Source: JACCTI01 sp963730385 (GTDB lineage: Bacteria; Verrucomicrobiota; Verrucomicrobiia; Chthoniobacterales; UBA10450). From it: a stretch of DNA of 64,000 bases. The position numbers and the translations under genes are program-made. Numbering within the stretch: position 1 is the stretch's first letter; the number at the start of each line of letters is the position of its first letter. The stretch is taken from contig CAVSRQ010000010.1 in the NCBI GenBank assembly GCA_963730385.1, positions 558,001 to 622,000 on the forward strand. The letters are read 5' to 3'. The notes below the pieces were generated by a model. That model made no database searches, was not told where the DNA came from, and worked only from the letters and a program-made list of their open reading frames with translations. Positions 62,405 through 64,000 of the stretch are shown here, piece after piece.

Positions 62405-62755
62405 ATGGCCGAGGCGGGGTCGGCGGACGGGCGGGACATTGTCTTTGCCTGCGCGCATTGCGCAGCGTCTTTCGTGGTGGATGCCGCTGCGGCGGGGATG
62501 AGTTTGCCCTGCCAAAGCTGCGGGGAGCCGACCACGGTGCCGAAACCGAGTGTGGCACTCTCAGTCGAAGCGGCGTTACGCGTCTCGGAGTTGGAACATC
62601 AGATCAAGGAAAACGAGTCGCAACGGACCGAGGTGACCGGTTACATCAATCAGCACGGCATCCAATTGCACCGCTGGAAACTGCGGCTGCAAACGCTGAC
62701 TGAACGCGAGAGCAAGCTGCGCTCGGAGTTAGTCGAAATCCAGGGCGCGCGCTGA
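62405..62755 (+). CDS. Zinc-ribbon plus coiled-coil protein
   Basis: About 116 residues from the ATG at 62405. It has two CxxC motifs (ACAHCAAS and LPCQSCGEP) forming a zinc ribbon, followed by a helical coiled-coil segment (VSELEHQIKENESQR, LTERESKLRSELVEI). No enzyme motif. Resembles small regulatory or scaffolding zinc-ribbon proteins. An earlier ATG at 62381 adds eight residues and is less likely. Confidence 0.65.
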   Translation: MAEAGSADGRDIVFACAHCAASFVVDAAAAGMSLPCQSCGEPTTVPKPSVALSVEAALRVSELEHQIKENESQRTEVTGYINQHGIQLHRWKLRLQTLTERESKLRSELVEIQGAR

Positions 62756-62850
62756 GCGCCTCCGTTCCTGTCCGATAAGCCCGAAAATCGGAAAGCGGCA
62801 GCAGCCCCACGCTGCCACCGCCTTCCTCCCACCCAAATTTTAGCTGCGGC

Positions 62851-63231
62851 TTATTGCTGACGTGCCGCCCGCATTTCTTCCCGCGCGGCGCGCATCTTCT
62901 CGCGCGCGGCCTGCATCCGATCGAGCTTCTGCACCTGCTCGGGGGTGAGCAGCGGCCGGATCTTGGCCATGGTATCGGCCATGACCGCTTGCGACTTTTT
63001 CATCGCCTCTTCGTGGATGGCTTTGATCTGCGGTTTGGTCTGCTCCAGGATCGGGGTCACCTGGGCCTGTTGTTCGGGAGTGAGGTCGAGACCCTTTGTC
63101 ATCTTCTCGATTCCCATCCCGCCTTTTCCGTGGCGTCCGCCGTGTCCGTCGCCGCCTTTGGCTTGCAAAGTGGCGCCACTTCCCAGCGCGAGGGCGCCGG
63201 CGATTGTCAGTGCTAATAGTTTACGATTCAT
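62851..63231 (-). CDS. Spy/CpxP-like periplasmic LTxxQ protein
   Basis: A 126-residue exported protein: signal peptide (residues 1-24), Gly/His-rich linker (GGDGHGGRHGKGG), then two LTPEQ motifs (DLTPEQQAQ and LLTPEQVQKL) in a helical domain and an Arg-rich repeated tail (REKMRAAREEMRAARQQ). Spy/CpxP proteins are periplasmic chaperones or stress-sensor repressors; the linker could bind metal. It is divergent from the ECF sigma gene, a common pairing in stress regulons. Confidence 0.8.
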   Translation of the reverse strand: MNRKLLALTIAGALALGSGATLQAKGGDGHGGRHGKGGMGIEKMTKGLDLTPEQQAQVTPILEQTKPQIKAIHEEAMKKSQAVMADTMAKIRPLLTPEQVQKLDRMQAAREKMRAAREEMRAARQQ

Positions 63232-63412
63232 GGTTGGTTTGCTCTTTCTGATTTGCTGAGCGCACGATGCGCTGCTTGTAGGAAAAGACCGGGCGGGGCG
63301 GGTTCCGGTTACAAAAAAAGTCTTGAGCGAGTTTCAGTTTTCCTTCTCCGCGCGGTGAAAGTTTATGTAACCAGGGCCGCACTCGCGCTGTCATATTCCG
63401 CAGTGTGGAGAC

Positions 63413-64000
63413 ATGGTGGAAGACATGGCCGATGAACCCGAAGTGGCTGCGCTGGTGGCGGCAGCGCTCCGGGATGACGAGGAAGCGGCCCGCGCGCTCG
63501 TCCGGCGTTTTTACCCTTTTGTCTTTAAGCTGGTCCGATCCCATCGGCCCGCACGCGCAGCGGAAGAAGACCTTTGCCAGATGACCTTCATCAAGATGTT
63601 TCAAAAATTGCCGCAATACTCCGGCACCGTGCCGCTGGAGCATTGGCTCTCGCGCATCACCATCAATACCTGCCTGAACGCGATCGCGGCGGAGAAGGTG
63701 CGCCCGGAATTGCGCCGAGCCGACTTGAGCGAGGAGCAGGAAGCGGTGATCGATAACCTGGCCAGCTCAAGTGAGGAAATGGGAGCCGATGAACAATTCG
63801 CGGCGCGCGATCTGGTCTCGCACTTGCTTGAGAGTTTAAAACCCGCAGAGCGGCTCGTGATTGATCTGCTCCATCTCCAACAGAAATCAGTGGAAGAAAT
63901 CGGCCGCGAAACCGGCTGGAGCAAAGCGCTCGTAAAAGTGCGTGCTTTCCGAGCTCGAAAGAAATTAAAAGCGCACCTCGCGCGTCTGACTAATAAGGAA
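63413..64000 (+). CDS. ECF-type RNA polymerase sigma factor (partial, 3' end outside window)
   Basis: At least 196 residues, no stop before the window end. Region 2 reads ARALVRRFYPFVFKLVRSH and DLCQMTFIKMFQKLPQYSG; region 4 reads LLESLKPAERLVIDLLHLQQKSVEEIGRETGWS, marker PAERLVIDLLHLQQKSVEEI, then KALVKVRAFRARKKL. Start is ATG 63413, with an alternative ATG at 63425. It faces away from the Spy/CpxP-like gene, so this factor may control envelope or metal stress. The anti-sigma gene, if any, lies beyond the window. Confidence 0.9.
   Translation, partial: MVEDMADEPEVAALVAAALRDDEEAARALVRRFYPFVFKLVRSHRPARAAEEDLCQMTFIKMFQKLPQYSGTVPLEHWLSRITINTCLNAIAAEKVRPELRRADLSEEQEAVIDNLASSSEEMGADEQFAARDLVSHLLESLKPAERLVIDLLHLQQKSVEEIGRETGWSKALVKVRAFRARKKLKAHLARLTNKE

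Noticed and set aside
61886..62501. ORFs translating TPNAQRP/NAERR repeats
   Set aside because: They are translations of the DNA heptad array; seven is not a multiple of three, so all frames look repetitive.

Overview
This window reads as a chromosomal segment from a high-GC, Gram-negative, probably soil-dwelling bacterium. The best guess is the phylum Verrucomicrobiota (Chthoniobacter/Spartobacteria-like). That placement is an inference from the mix of families (lipid A N-terminal-domain protein, TonB receptor, FeS-type photolyase, CcsA-type cytochrome c assembly, the adjacent TIGR02588/TIGR02587-like pair) and from the many short palindromic intergenic repeats. No rRNA gene is present to confirm it. 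I see no phage, plasmid, IS element or CRISPR array; the gene content is mostly core metabolism plus a metal-handling island.

Layout. 1-9.9 kb (minus strand): PilT, HrpB helicase, a macrodomain protein, an OPT transporter, PdxH, a phospholipase D-type cardiolipin synthase, a cysteine desulfurase and a lipid A N-terminal-domain protein. 9.9-14 kb (plus): a tight operon hisC - RHH antitoxin - PIN toxin - mnmE - pyrD, with a toxin-antitoxin pair wedged between housekeeping genes. 14-17.1 kb (minus): bioB, a secreted protein with caspase-like His/Cys motifs, and lysA. 17.1-27.1 kb (minus): the most coherent block, a metal-homeostasis island with a small His/Cys-rich secreted protein, CzcC, CzcB, CzcA, a periplasmic Cys-motif protein, a CDF exporter, a second small His-rich protein and a TonB-dependent receptor. 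27.2-36.7 kb: queE, an outer-membrane protein, an alpha/beta hydrolase, a TMEM14-like protein, a membrane-anchored GH75-like protein, a DUF748/AsmA-like protein, an EamA transporter, an FeS-type photolyase, two tiny membrane proteins and a methyltransferase. 36.8-45.5 kb: cytochrome c assembly protein, a CtlX-like amidinohydrolase, gmhA, a TPR protein, a GH63 glycosidase and a Kef-type antiporter. 45.6-50.8 kb (plus): ECF sigma/anti-sigma pair, DUF1223, SDR, nitrilase, a secreted protein and MsrA. 50.8-64 kb: a mercuric-reductase-like flavoprotein, a glycosyltransferase, TIGR02588/TIGR02587, DUF2254, tRNA-Val(GAC), a sulfite-oxidase-family protein, an HTH-receiver regulator, a methyltransferase, fumC, VOC, GNAT and YycJ-type MBL proteins, a Spy-like protein and a second ECF sigma factor cut by the window end.

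Two window-wide features stand out. First, at least seven conserved genes (hrpB, macrodomain, mnmE, lysA twice, TIGR02587, sulfite oxidase, fumC) carry single-base frameshifts, several at G/C runs. This looks like residual sequencing error, so these genes are probably intact in the organism. Second, intergenic spaces hold several families of short elements built from in-phase 6-9 base units. Most are arranged as inverted repeats; a few are plain tandem runs. The largest is an array of 26 heptads at 62.0-62.2 kb, enclosed by an inverted pair of a second repeat family. Some elements sit inside genes or supply stop codons.
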